This document shows positions 6,078 to 13,770 of a stretch of DNA of 18,903 nt, one piece after another (the stretch's first letter is position 1; each line of letters opens with the position of its first letter). Both the position numbers and the translations under genes were made by a program. The stretch is from Akkermansiaceae bacterium (lineage in GTDB: Bacteria > Verrucomicrobiota > Verrucomicrobiia > Verrucomicrobiales > Akkermansiaceae), in the NCBI GenBank assembly GCA_023301335.1, contig JALZVA010000160.1, positions 1 through 18,903 on the forward strand, given 5' to 3'. The notes below the pieces were generated by a model. That model searched no databases. It saw only the letters and a list, made by a program, of their open reading frames with translations, and was not told the DNA's origin.

Positions 6078-6641
6078 GTGGAGGATGAAAATTTAGAAAA
6101 GGAAGAGAAGGCGAATGCACCGTCCGAAAATCCTGTGAGTAAAGTAGGGGCGACGGGTTCGCTTATTGGTCTCATTTTTATTGGAGCTGCAGTGTACTTA
6201 GGATTACCCCATATTCAAAAATCCATTAAATCTGCTATCACGTCTATTTCTACTCCAGTAGAGGAGGGGGAACTCACTGAAAATGAAGTGGCTGAGAAGG
6301 AAAAACTGAAGGATAGTGCCTCTACTCCTGAACTTGAGAAGGGACCTACACGAGCTCAGGATAATACATGGACCAGTGAAGATCAGCAAATACTAGAGGC
6401 TGCAGCAGAGGGTGGGATAAGATTAGCGATAAGAGGAGTTAAACGAGATGCATTTAAATTCTTATCGGCAAGACGCTCTGTCAGAACGGATTCTTTTCTA
6501 ATCACCTTTGAATTTGATAAAAGCCTGTATGAACTCAAATTCACCAAGGATGAAGAATTCGCGCGGTACATTTCAGAGGTTGCCCAAGAAGATCTACAAC
6601 CACACTTTTCGATAGCTCCATCTTTTTCTATTAGCAATTAA
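6078..6641 (+). CDS. Single-pass membrane protein upstream of mlaE, unknown
   Basis: The 187-residue product has a charged, acidic cytoplasmic N-terminus of about 24 residues and one membrane helix at about 25-44 (ATGSLIGLIFIGAAVYLGL). A low-complexity acidic linker leads to a folded C-terminal domain (about 97-187) expected outside the inner membrane. It is not MlaD: no MCE domain pattern is visible. The GTG start is the first possible start after an in-frame stop at 6069-6071 and has GAAGGG just upstream, though very close. The stop codon abuts the mlaE ATG (TAAATG), so the two are probably translated together and may act in one complex. It lies 59 bases after the hairpin leader, which may control it. 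Function unknown. Confidence 0.75.
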   Translation: MEDENLEKEEKANAPSENPVSKVGATGSLIGLIFIGAAVYLGLPHIQKSIKSAITSISTPVEEGELTENEVAEKEKLKDSASTPELEKGPTRAQDNTWTSEDQQILEAAAEGGIRLAIRGVKRDAFKFLSARRSVRTDSFLITFEFDKSLYELKFTKDEEFARYISEVAQEDLQPHFSIAPSFSISN

Positions 6642-7445
6642 ATGCAGCTCCTGTATCCATTCACCTTACTTGGACGCTCAGTACTGAACTTACTGGCGTA
6701 TTTAGGGGAACTGTACTTTGTGATTCAGGAGACTCTGGCGGCTCTGATTATTGGCAAAAAGCGACTTCCCCAAATCGCTCGCCAGATTGTCGAAATCGGG
6801 TATCGATCGCAACCCGTGGTGATTGTTACCGGCTGTTTTACAGGTTCTGTGCTGACCGCACAGGCGCTATACCAGATGTCGAACCTTCAGATGGAGACGG
6901 GTGCGGGAGGAATGGTATCTGTGGCGATGTTTAGAGAACTGGGCCCTGTGATTACGGGCTTGATGCTATGTGGTCGTGTCGGGGCTGCGATGGCTGCAGA
7001 GATTGGGACAATGAAAGTGACAGAGCAAATTGATGCACTCCGCTCGATGAATATTAACCCAACGGATTATCTCGTGCTACCCCGTTTTATTGCGATTGCT
7101 ATTTCGATGCCTTTGTTGATTGCTGAAGCTGCATTCTTTGGAATCGTGTTCTCCACGCTTTTTGGAGTGGGGGTGTTCGATGTGAATTTTGGTAACTGGA
7201 TGGATCAGTTGAATAAGCACACCGCGATGGAGGATGTGTATATAGCGTTGATCAAGGGATGTGCCTTTGGCATGTTGATTGTAGTGATTTCCTGTCACCA
7301 AGGTCTATCTGTGAAGAATGGAGCCGTGGGAGTTGGGAGAGGCACGACTAGTGCGATGGTGCTCTCGGCACTAGCAATTATCATTTCAAACTTTTTCCTG
7401 ACTCTGATCCTGAACCAATTCTGGCCACTAGGTTTTGGAGGATAA
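6642..7445 (+). CDS. mlaE: MlaE-family ABC transporter permease
   Basis: MlaE is the inner-membrane permease of the MlaFEDB-type transporter that moves phospholipids between the membranes of Gram-negative cells. The 267-residue length matches the family (about 260). The diagnostic segment is at about residues 119-142 (AAEIGTMKVTEQIDALRSMN), the conserved loop that contacts the ATPase. An N-terminal amphipathic region and about five hydrophobic segments complete the fold. The gene directly abuts the single-helix protein upstream. Unusually, no mlaF ATPase or mlaD MCE gene follows; transaldolase converges on it instead. The partners must lie elsewhere. On the plus strand the downstream hairpin at 7451-7474 lacks a T-run. 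Confidence 0.95.
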   Translation: MQLLYPFTLLGRSVLNLLAYLGELYFVIQETLAALIIGKKRLPQIARQIVEIGYRSQPVVIVTGCFTGSVLTAQALYQMSNLQMETGAGGMVSVAMFRELGPVITGLMLCGRVGAAMAAEIGTMKVTEQIDALRSMNINPTDYLVLPRFIAIAISMPLLIAEAAFFGIVFSTLFGVGVFDVNFGNWMDQLNKHTAMEDVYIALIKGCAFGMLIVVISCHQGLSVKNGAVGVGRGTTSAMVLSALAIIISNFFLTLILNQFWPLGFGG

Positions 7446-7474
7446 AAAAACGGCTGGTTGAAAACAACCAGCCG
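7444..7474 (-). terminator. Rho-independent terminator for transaldolase
   Basis: CGGCTGGTTG (7451-7460), loop AAAA, and CAACCAGCCG (7465-7474) form a perfect ten-pair stem. Read on the minus strand it is followed by seven T residues (complement of A at 7444-7450), a classic intrinsic terminator after tal. On the plus strand the hairpin has an A-run before it but no T-run after it, so it would stop mlaE transcripts less well. Confidence 0.9.
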
Positions 7475-7500
7475 AGGAAAAAACGAGGTTTAAGGTCAGC

Positions 7501-8433
7501 CTAAACCTTTGTTTTGATGAGGTCTTCTAGCTTCACAATGTCTGCACAGAAGCCTCGGATACCTTGAGCCGTTTTCTCTGTAGCCATGGCATCCTCATTG
7601 AAGTCGAAGCGGAAAGCTTTTTCATCAAGTGAGATTTGAGTGAGATCGAGTGACTGGGCATGCTCAGCACAGAGTTTGTTTTCTAGGGAACCTTCAGTGC
7701 TCTTGAGCTCTTCAAGAAGACCTGGGCTGATAGTCAGGAGGTCACAACCGGCAAGCTCAGTGATTTGTCCAGCGTTACGGAAGGATGCTCCCATCACTTC
7801 TGTAGCGTAGCCAAATTTCTTATAGTAATTATAGATTTTGCTTACGGACTGAACGCCTGGATCTTCCGCACCTTGGTAGTCTGTATTGTTTTCCTTTTTA
7901 TACCAGTCATAGATTCTTCCTACGAATGGGGAAATGAGTTGTACTTTTGCTTCCGCACAGGCTACGGCCTGACTAAAAGCAAAGAGCAGAGTTAGGTTAC
8001 AGCGGATACCTTGCTGTTCGAGCACTTCAGCTGCTTTAATCCCTTCCCATGTGGAAGCGATTTTGATGAGTACGCGGCTACGGTCGATTCCTGCACTCTC
8101 ATAGCGCTTAATCAATTCACAGGCTTTGTCGATAGTGCCTTGAGTGTCAAATGAAAGACGGGCATCCACTTCCGTGGAAACACGGCCTGGAACGACCTTG
8201 AGGATTTCGAGGCCAAAATTAATCAGGATACCATCCATGATATTTTCGAGGCCACTGTTGTCCTTGACTGCCTGATCCACAAGGTGTGCATACTCGGGCT
8301 GAGAAGCTGCCTTAAGGATGAGAGATGGATTAGTAGTAGCGTCTTGTGGCTGGAAGGTTTTAATGGACTCAAAGTCTCCTGTGTCAGCGACGATGGTAGT
8401 GTATTTACTAAGATTTTCTAGATGATTGGACAT
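7501..8433 (-). CDS. tal: Transaldolase, class I (TalA/TalB type)
   Basis: Transaldolase moves a dihydroxyacetone unit between sedoheptulose-7-phosphate and glyceraldehyde-3-phosphate in the non-oxidative pentose phosphate pathway, in the cytosol. The 310-residue protein matches the TalB subfamily: VADTGDF with Asp17, DATTNPSLILKAA with Asn35, VSTEVDARLSFD with Glu88, and the Schiff-base lysine Lys124 in RVLIKIASTWEGI. Further conserved blocks are CNLTLLF, LISPFVGRIYDWYKK and MGASFRN. No catalytic residue is missing. It is transcribed alone, with a terminator immediately downstream and a divergent GH13 gene upstream. No Shine-Dalgarno is seen before the ATG. Confidence 0.98.
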   Translation of the reverse strand: MSNHLENLSKYTTIVADTGDFESIKTFQPQDATTNPSLILKAASQPEYAHLVDQAVKDNSGLENIMDGILINFGLEILKVVPGRVSTEVDARLSFDTQGTIDKACELIKRYESAGIDRSRVLIKIASTWEGIKAAEVLEQQGIRCNLTLLFAFSQAVACAEAKVQLISPFVGRIYDWYKKENNTDYQGAEDPGVQSVSKIYNYYKKFGYATEVMGASFRNAGQITELAGCDLLTISPGLLEELKSTEGSLENKLCAEHAQSLDLTQISLDEKAFRFDFNEDAMATEKTAQGIRGFCADIVKLEDLIKTKV

Positions 8434-8554
8434 AAGTGGTATTTGTGTTGGTTAATGGATGAGACGTTTATGTAATGTTTGAATACGGACTTTAAGAAAA
8501 AAAGGAAAAAGAAAGTGTCATGTTAAGGAATCTTTACAGCTTCCATTTTATTAG

Positions 8555-8583
8555 TTGAGCAAAGTGTAAGCCTGAGCTTTACT
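8555..8583 (+). promoter_or_regulatory. Possible sigma-70-like promoter of the GH13 gene
   Basis: TTGAGC (8555-8560) and TTTACT (8578-8583) are spaced by 17 bases, with four of six matches each. The predicted start of transcription would be at about 8590, two bases before the ATG at 8592. The GH13 mRNA would then be nearly leaderless, which fits the lack of a ribosome-binding site. Confidence 0.35.
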
Positions 8584-8591
8584 TCTTAGCA

Positions 8592-10259
8592 ATGCCAAAA
8601 ATCCGACTCTACCAGCTATTTGTAAGGTACTTTAGCAATACTGTAGAAAGCAGAGTTGCGGGTGGGAGCATGGAGCAGAATGGGTGTGGGAAGTTCAATG
8701 AGATTTCAGATCTAGCATTGGAATCGATCAGAGCAATGGGGTTTACCCATGTATGGTATACGGGAGTAATCGAGCATGCAAGTAGCACTGCCTACCCTAA
8801 GCGTCCTGCGGATGATCCTTTATTGGTGAAGGGAAAAGCAGGCAGCCCCTACGCGATAAAAGATTACTTCGATGTGTGCCCGGATCTGGCGGAGAACGCT
8901 GAAAAACGATTGGAGGAATTCAAAGCGCTCTTGGAGAGGACTAAAAAGGCAGGCTTGCTGGCAGTGATTGATTTTGTCCCTAATCACGTAGCGAGAAGCT
9001 ATGAGAGTGATGTCAGACCTGAGACGAGCTTTGGTAAAGAGGATCGAACGGATGTATTTTTTACACCAGATAATCAGTTTTTTTATCTAGAAGATGAGCA
9101 GCACCTGATGCTGCCTGGCGGAGAGTATTTACCAGAAAGAGGAAAGGGGAGGGTGACAGGGAATAATTCATCCACATGGCAGCCGAGCAGAAATGATTGG
9201 TATGAGACAGTAAAACTAAACTATGGGCATGATTACACCCAGGGTGCAGCACCAGAAGTGTTTGAGGAAATTCCAGATACCTGGCATCGGATGAATGAAG
9301 TGTTCGCCTATTGGCAAGGCTTAGGTGTGCAGGGATTCCGCTGTGATATGGCGCACATGGTGCCGATGGCATTCTGGAAATGGATGATTACACATGCGCG
9401 TGAACGAGATAAGGATCTCTACATATTTGGAGAAGCGTATGATTCTGACCCGATGAAGCTTACCCAGGGGAATGTGCTACAGGCGTTGCTAGATGCGGGT
9501 TTTGATGCAGTTTATGATGCGGAGAGCTATGATATAGTAAAAGGTATTTATGAATCTGGAAAATGGGCAAACGACATTGACGCCGTATTAATGGATGAAT
9601 CCAGGCTCGATAGAATGCTACGCTACGTGGAGAATCATGATGAAGTGAGAGTGGCACACCCAAAGCATTGGGGAGGCTGGGGTGCGAGTGTTGGGAAAGC
9701 TGCCTCAGCGATTCTCTTTGGGATAGGGAAAGGCCCCGTGATGCTATATTCTGGGCAAGAAGTCGCCGAAGCTGCGATGGGAGCTGAGGGCTTCTGTGAT
9801 GATAACGGACGATCTACTATTTTTGATTATTGGAGTTTACCTGAACTGTGTAAGTGGGTGAATGCGTATCAATTCGATGGAGGCCGCTTAGATAACTATC
9901 AAAAAAACTTAAGGGAATGGTACGTCGCATTATTCACACTTCTTAGTAAGCCAGTATTCGCAGAGGGTAGAGTTTATGGATTAAATCATTTCAATAGAGA
10001 GAATGAAAAATTTGGACGATTAGAGGGAGAGAATTGCAGCGGGCACTGGCTCTATGCATTTGTAAGATATACAGAAAAAGAAGCAATTGTGATGGTGATT
10101 AATCTCCACCCGACAAAGCATCTTAGAAATGTGGAGGTGCATATTCCTGACGCATTGGTAGAAAAAATCCATTGTGAAAAACATTTGATGTTCAATAAGA
10201 TAGAGCCTTGCGGGCTGTTTTTTGATGATTTGTTGAAGAGTCAGGAAGCTTCGAAATAG
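8592..10259 (+). CDS. GH13 alpha-amylase-family enzyme, cytoplasmic
   Basis: This 555-residue protein has the four GH13 blocks: DFVPNH at residues 127-132, GFRCDMAH with nucleophile Asp252, FGEAYD with acid/base Glu281, and VENHDE with the transition-state stabiliser Asp350. The catalytic triad is therefore complete. It begins KIRLYQLFVRYF and has no signal peptide, so it should act on internal alpha-glucans or imported oligosaccharides. The insert between blocks I and II is large (about 120 residues), and a beta-sandwich C domain follows from about 450. The exact activity (amylase, glucosidase or transferase) cannot be read from sequence. No glycogen or maltose genes are adjacent; transaldolase is divergent. 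The gap to the next gene contains no clear terminator. Confidence 0.93.
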   Translation: MPKIRLYQLFVRYFSNTVESRVAGGSMEQNGCGKFNEISDLALESIRAMGFTHVWYTGVIEHASSTAYPKRPADDPLLVKGKAGSPYAIKDYFDVCPDLAENAEKRLEEFKALLERTKKAGLLAVIDFVPNHVARSYESDVRPETSFGKEDRTDVFFTPDNQFFYLEDEQHLMLPGGEYLPERGKGRVTGNNSSTWQPSRNDWYETVKLNYGHDYTQGAAPEVFEEIPDTWHRMNEVFAYWQGLGVQGFRCDMAHMVPMAFWKWMITHARERDKDLYIFGEAYDSDPMKLTQGNVLQALLDAGFDAVYDAESYDIVKGIYESGKWANDIDAVLMDESRLDRMLRYVENHDEVRVAHPKHWGGWGASVGKAASAILFGIGKGPVMLYSGQEVAEAAMGAEGFCDDNGRSTIFDYWSLPELCKWVNAYQFDGGRLDNYQKNLREWYVALFTLLSKPVFAEGRVYGLNHFNRENEKFGRLEGENCSGHWLYAFVRYTEKEAIVMVINLHPTKHLRNVEVHIPDALVEKIHCEKHLMFNKIEPCGLFFDDLLKSQEASK

Positions 10260-10364
10260 GTATAAATAAAAACGTTCATTATTTAGTTGACTATTTCTTG
10301 TGTGAACGCACCCTCTGCATAGGATATGAAAATTTTACAATTAGAATTTCTAATAATAACCATT

Positions 10365-10955
10365 ATGAATATAAAAAATATCGCATCAGCAGTAGCTTTC
10401 GCGTCATTAGTTTCTTTTGCGCATGCAGATTTTGATAAGGCTACTTATATTTCTGATCTGAAATCAGGCGATGTACATGAGACAGTGATGACTTACCTGA
10501 ATGATGAATCAGCTGACGTAGTCGTCATCGTTAAGCAGGCGATTATAACTTCAGAAGCATCCGTCAAGGATGTGGCGAAGATAGTCAGAGCTGCGATTAT
10601 CGCAAAGCCTGAATCTGCACGTGTGATCTACACAGCAGCACTTGCTGTAGCTCCTGATGCACATGAAGAAGTACTTGAGGTTTACTATGAACTTACATCA
10701 AATCAAGGAGATGGTGTATCTGACGCTAAAGGAACAGACCTTTCTAAAGGTGGTAAAGCTGCTCCTAGGAATACTGAAGTAGCCAGAACTCAAAACCCAC
10801 TCGATTTTCCCACTGGAGCATTTGGCAATAATGTGGCAGGAACACCGATTGGAACGCAAGGTGGATGGCCGCTTCTAAGAGCTGTAGCAGCAGCTAATGC
10901 AGTTGCAGGAGGTCCAGCTATAGCATCTGAAGAAGAGCCTGTTTCTACTCTCTAA
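10365..10955 (+). CDS. Secreted alanine-rich repeat protein, unknown
   Basis: I start this gene at the ATG at 10365, not at the in-frame ATG at 10326, because MNIKNIASAVAFASLVSFAHA is a standard signal peptide with cleavage after AHA. The earlier start would add 13 mostly hydrophobic residues before it. The mature protein has three to four helical repeats of about 16-20 residues (VKQAIITSEAS, IVRAAIIAKPES, IYTAALAVAPDA), then a low-complexity, glycine- and alanine-rich tail (GGWPLLRAVAAANAVAGG). It is followed at 79 bases by an outer-membrane barrel in the same direction, so a role in envelope or polymer export is possible. No known family is recognised. TTAGAATTTCTAA (10341-10353) in the leader is a perfect odd palindrome. 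Confidence 0.8.
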   Translation: MNIKNIASAVAFASLVSFAHADFDKATYISDLKSGDVHETVMTYLNDESADVVVIVKQAIITSEASVKDVAKIVRAAIIAKPESARVIYTAALAVAPDAHEEVLEVYYELTSNQGDGVSDAKGTDLSKGGKAAPRNTEVARTQNPLDFPTGAFGNNVAGTPIGTQGGWPLLRAVAAANAVAGGPAIASEEEPVSTL

Positions 10956-10969
10956 TTTTTTGTATAGCC

Positions 10970-10999
10970 ATTGAGCTTAGCGGCTCGATTGAGCTTTTT
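10970..10999 (+). terminator. Weak terminator or attenuator with two competing hairpins
   Basis: ATTGAGC-TTAGCG-GCTCGAT (10970-10989) forms a seven-pair stem with one G-U pair. Its 3' arm can instead pair as GCTC-GATT-GAGC (10983-10994), which is followed at once by TTTTT (10995-10999). The two are mutually exclusive, as in an attenuator. Both stems are short, so this may only weaken read-through into the barrel gene. Confidence 0.3.
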
Positions 11000-11015
11000 G
11001 TTCTTAATCGAATTT

Positions 11016-11033
11016 TACTACTACTACTACTAC
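11016..11033 (+). repeat. (TAC)6 trinucleotide repeat abutting a start codon
   Basis: Six perfect TAC units are followed by a single T and the ATG at 11035. They occupy the place where a ribosome-binding site would be, and none is seen. Slippage by one unit would alter the distance from upstream elements to the start codon without touching the protein. Confidence 0.9.
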
Positions 11034-11034
11034 T

Positions 11035-12225
11035 ATGAATAAAAATATTATTTGTCTGTTGGCACTCATACCAGCAACATCTTTTGGACAAGGTCTATTT
11101 GATATCGCACCTAATGACGAAGCTACAGAGTCAAAGAGAACTCAGTACACTGTTGGAATTAGAGCAGGATGGGATTCCAATATTTCGCCGGAATCAAATG
11201 ACGAAACAGATTCAGCTACTATCGGTGCATATATCACCGCTAAAACTGTAAGAGTGGGTGAGCGTTCTATCGCCGAGTTTTACGGAAGAGCAGGAGTTAA
11301 CTATAACTTTGAAGATGATAATGGACAGGATAATGAGCATTATAACATCAATGCTGGATTTAATTATTCTTACGTTGTCAGTGAGCGTCTACGTTTCAGC
11401 TCACGTAACAATGTCGGTTACCAGCTTGAGCCAGACTATGCGAATGGATTCGCTAGTACACGTTCACTAGATGAGTATTTCACTTGGTCTACAGATAATT
11501 CAGTCGGCTACAAACTGTCTCCTAAAACTGCTATTGTTTTAGGTTTTAGACTAAACGGTGTGGAATTTGATAGTGATAATGAGAGAAACGACAGATCAAA
11601 CTGGAGTGTTTATGCCCAGGGACGTTACACACTTAACGAAACTTCTATTGCCACACTTGATTACAGTTTTGGTGGACAAAATAACGAAGGTGAACTCAAT
11701 GGTTCAGAGACACACACTGTTGCGCTTGGACTTGAGAGAAGATTTAGTACTCGCACAGTTGCAGTCGTGAAGGTTGGAGCTCAGTTTTTAGATGTTGATG
11801 GAAGAGATAGTGGTGTTTCTCCATACTTAGAGTTAGCTGTGAGACATCAGGCTTCTGATAGAACGAGTGTAAGAGGTTTTGCCAAGTATGGATTCTCTAA
11901 CTTCGACACATCTTTTGCAAATGGAAGTTATGATGAAAATGAAAACCTCCAACTCGGAATTTCAGCAAGACATCAAGTGAATAGCAGACTCAACCTGTCA
12001 GGTGGAATTAGCTATATTCTTAACCAATACTCAGAGAGCCCAGCTCCTGGAAACTTACCAGATGAAGATGTTTCTTTATTGAACCTGAACCTTGGATTTG
12101 GATATAGTATTGGTCATAACTTAACCCTTACAGGGTCTGTGAACCATACACTTGCTTCATCAGATATCGATTCTCGTGATTATAACCGCACAAGATTGTT
12201 AACTGGTATTGAATATGCTTTTTAA
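11035..12225 (+). CDS. Outer-membrane beta-barrel protein (BBP2-like porin)
   Basis: The 396-residue product has a signal peptide (MNKNIICLLALIPATSFGQG) with likely cleavage near residue 18-20. The rest is a run of amphipathic strands rich in Tyr, Asn, Ser and Gly (TVGIRAGWDSNIS, FYGRAGVNYNF, YNINAGFNYSYVV). It ends LLTGIEYAF, with the terminal Phe expected for Bam-dependent insertion. The layout resembles putative beta-barrel porin 2 families that in other bacteria sit with exopolysaccharide genes. No such genes are in the window except the secreted neighbour upstream. The start codon lies just after the (TAC)6 tract. A strong terminator follows. Substrate unknown. Confidence 0.88.
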   Translation: MNKNIICLLALIPATSFGQGLFDIAPNDEATESKRTQYTVGIRAGWDSNISPESNDETDSATIGAYITAKTVRVGERSIAEFYGRAGVNYNFEDDNGQDNEHYNINAGFNYSYVVSERLRFSSRNNVGYQLEPDYANGFASTRSLDEYFTWSTDNSVGYKLSPKTAIVLGFRLNGVEFDSDNERNDRSNWSVYAQGRYTLNETSIATLDYSFGGQNNEGELNGSETHTVALGLERRFSTRTVAVVKVGAQFLDVDGRDSGVSPYLELAVRHQASDRTSVRGFAKYGFSNFDTSFANGSYDENENLQLGISARHQVNSRLNLSGGISYILNQYSESPAPGNLPDEDVSLLNLNLGFGYSIGHNLTLTGSVNHTLASSDIDSRDYNRTRLLTGIEYAF

Positions 12226-12253
12226 TAGAGCTTAAGAAATTTAACTCTAAAAA

Positions 12254-12280
12254 GGCCGTCCATTTGGACGGCCTTTTTTT
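12254..12280 (+). terminator. Strong intrinsic terminator (probably bidirectional)
   Basis: GGCCGTCC (12254-12261), loop ATTT, GGACGGCC (12266-12273), then seven T residues (12274-12280). It ends the barrel gene. The five A residues before the stem give a T-run on the minus strand, so it can also stop the convergent beta-CASP transcript. Confidence 0.93.
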
Positions 12281-12349
12281 ATGCATTATAGTAAATAATA
12301 GAGATACCGGAGGTAAGTAAGCAAGTTGATATCACATGCAATAAGAAGA

Positions 12350-12388
12350 GCTCTACACTTTCTTGAAAAACAGTGTAAGCCCTTTTTT
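12350..12388. terminator. Second hairpin with T-run, convergent spacer
   Basis: GCT-C-TACACT (12350-12359) pairs with AGTGTA-AGC (12372-12380), giving nine pairs with one bulged C and a 12-base loop. CC and six T residues (12383-12388) follow on the plus strand. On the minus strand the stem follows the beta-CASP stop directly and precedes a T-rich TCTTCTTATT, so it may serve both directions. It lies beyond the stronger plus-strand terminator. Confidence 0.45.
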
Positions 12389-12399
12389 ATATCTAAATC

Positions 12400-13758
12400 T
12401 TACTGAAGAGGGTAATCTTTCCTAGGAGCCGGAATGATAGGAGTTGTAGCTGGAAGAGTATCCTTAATTTTATCAGAGAACCACTGGCTGGCATCTAAGT
12501 CTCCGTGGACAAGAAATGCAGTTTTAGGGGAAAGTTTCTCAATATATTCGAATATTTCGTCCCGAGTCGAATGTCCTGAAAAATCAAAATTCTCACGGGT
12601 GCAGTCAAACAAGACATCATTTTCATTAGGGTCTAAAGTGATACGATCTCCTTGTTCCGCTTCTTTGAGGATACCGCCAGGGGATAGGGGATCAGCATAG
12701 CCGACAAAGAGGAGCGAGTTTTTAGGGTTATTGATAAAAGTGCGGGCGAATTGATTAGAAACTGTTTTTTCAGTCATCATTCCACTCGATAGGGCAAAAA
12801 TAGCCTGTTTTTGATAGACGATAGGCTTTCTTTTTTTCTTCTTTGAGCTGATTTTTAAGCCCATGTCTTCAATAATGTGAAAGTCTTCATCACTTCGGTA
12901 CATTGTATCACCAAAGTCATCGAAGATGAGAGTCATCTTGGTAGAGAGTCCGCCAATGAAGACAGGAGTTTTCTCCGGTAGTTTCCCTTCGGATTTAAAG
13001 CGGTGAATCATGGCTAAAACCTCTTGAGTTTTACCCATGGCAAAAACAGGAACGAGTACCGAACCACCTTTTTGAAGGGCGGACTTGATGGCCTCACAGA
13101 AAGCTTCTTCCTCTTGAGGGCGAGTGTAATCTGCACGTCTTGGGGCAGCTCCTCGCGTGGTTTCCACGACTAAGGTATCGACTCCTTGAGTTGGGAACTC
13201 AGCACCTTTGATTAAGCACTGATCAGTGAACTGAATATCACCTGTGTAGAATAAACGGTGATCATTAGCTTCCACGAGGACTCCGCAAGAACCTAAAACG
13301 TGGCCGGCATTATAGAATGTGATATGGACATCATCAGCGAGCTTAAGGCGACAGTTGTAGTCTAGGTGCTCCCAGCGTTCTTGTAAGGTATCAAGCTCAC
13401 GGTGACCGTATAGAGGGTATTCTAGGATGCCTAGTTCCTCTCTTTTGGACTGCATCACATTGACCGAATTATGTAGAAGAGCATCTGCTAAGGCGGCAGT
13501 GGGTGGAGTGAGGTAGAGCTTTGCCCGAGGCTGGTTCTTCATGAGTACAGGGATAGTTCCTGTATGATCTAGATGAGAATGAGTGAGAATAATCGCATCC
13601 ACACTATCATACTCGAGTTCGTCATGAGCTGGGAGAGCCTCAGCGCCTTCTTGTTTTGGGTGTAATCCTGAATCGAGGACAATTTTAAATGTTCCAGTAT
13701 CGACCAGGTAGCAATTTGCCCCGATTTCATTTAAGCGGGAAAGGTTTTTAAAAATCAT
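12400..13758 (-). CDS. Metallo-beta-lactamase fold, beta-CASP hydrolase (RNase-like)
   Basis: The 452-residue protein has the full MBL metal set: THSHLDHTG with H60, H62, D64 and H65, GHVLGSCG with H153, and YTGD with D174. The beta-CASP features are motif A at E199 (VVETTRG, where many relatives have ESTYG), FSGHST with H396 and LVHGD with H418. These proteins process RNA, or less often DNA, in the cytosol as CPSF-73/RNase J-like two-metal hydrolases. A lysine-rich insert (KKKKRK, about 300) could contact nucleic acid. It lies 12 bases after holB in the same direction, so the two are probably one transcript. The substrate cannot be named from sequence. Confidence 0.92.
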   Translation of the reverse strand: MIFKNLSRLNEIGANCYLVDTGTFKIVLDSGLHPKQEGAEALPAHDELEYDSVDAIILTHSHLDHTGTIPVLMKNQPRAKLYLTPPTAALADALLHNSVNVMQSKREELGILEYPLYGHRELDTLQERWEHLDYNCRLKLADDVHITFYNAGHVLGSCGVLVEANDHRLFYTGDIQFTDQCLIKGAEFPTQGVDTLVVETTRGAAPRRADYTRPQEEEAFCEAIKSALQKGGSVLVPVFAMGKTQEVLAMIHRFKSEGKLPEKTPVFIGGLSTKMTLIFDDFGDTMYRSDEDFHIIEDMGLKISSKKKKRKPIVYQKQAIFALSSGMMTEKTVSNQFARTFINNPKNSLLFVGYADPLSPGGILKEAEQGDRITLDPNENDVLFDCTRENFDFSGHSTRDEIFEYIEKLSPKTAFLVHGDLDASQWFSDKIKDTLPATTPIIPAPRKDYPLQ

Positions 13759-13770
13759 AGTGTAAGTGTT

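Noticed and set aside
10272..10307. Inverted repeat ACGTTCA / TGAACG after the GH13 gene
   Set aside because: The loop is about 24 bases, and the T-rich side lies on the minus strand, where no gene needs a terminator.
10326..10364. Earlier in-frame ATG for the secreted repeat protein
   Set aside because: It adds 13 mostly hydrophobic residues before a complete signal peptide. A nearby AGGA is too close to the ATG to decide in its favour, though it cannot be excluded.
11258..11770. Two open frames of 70 codons within the barrel gene
   Set aside because: Both are out-of-frame shadows of the repetitive strand codons and have no start context.
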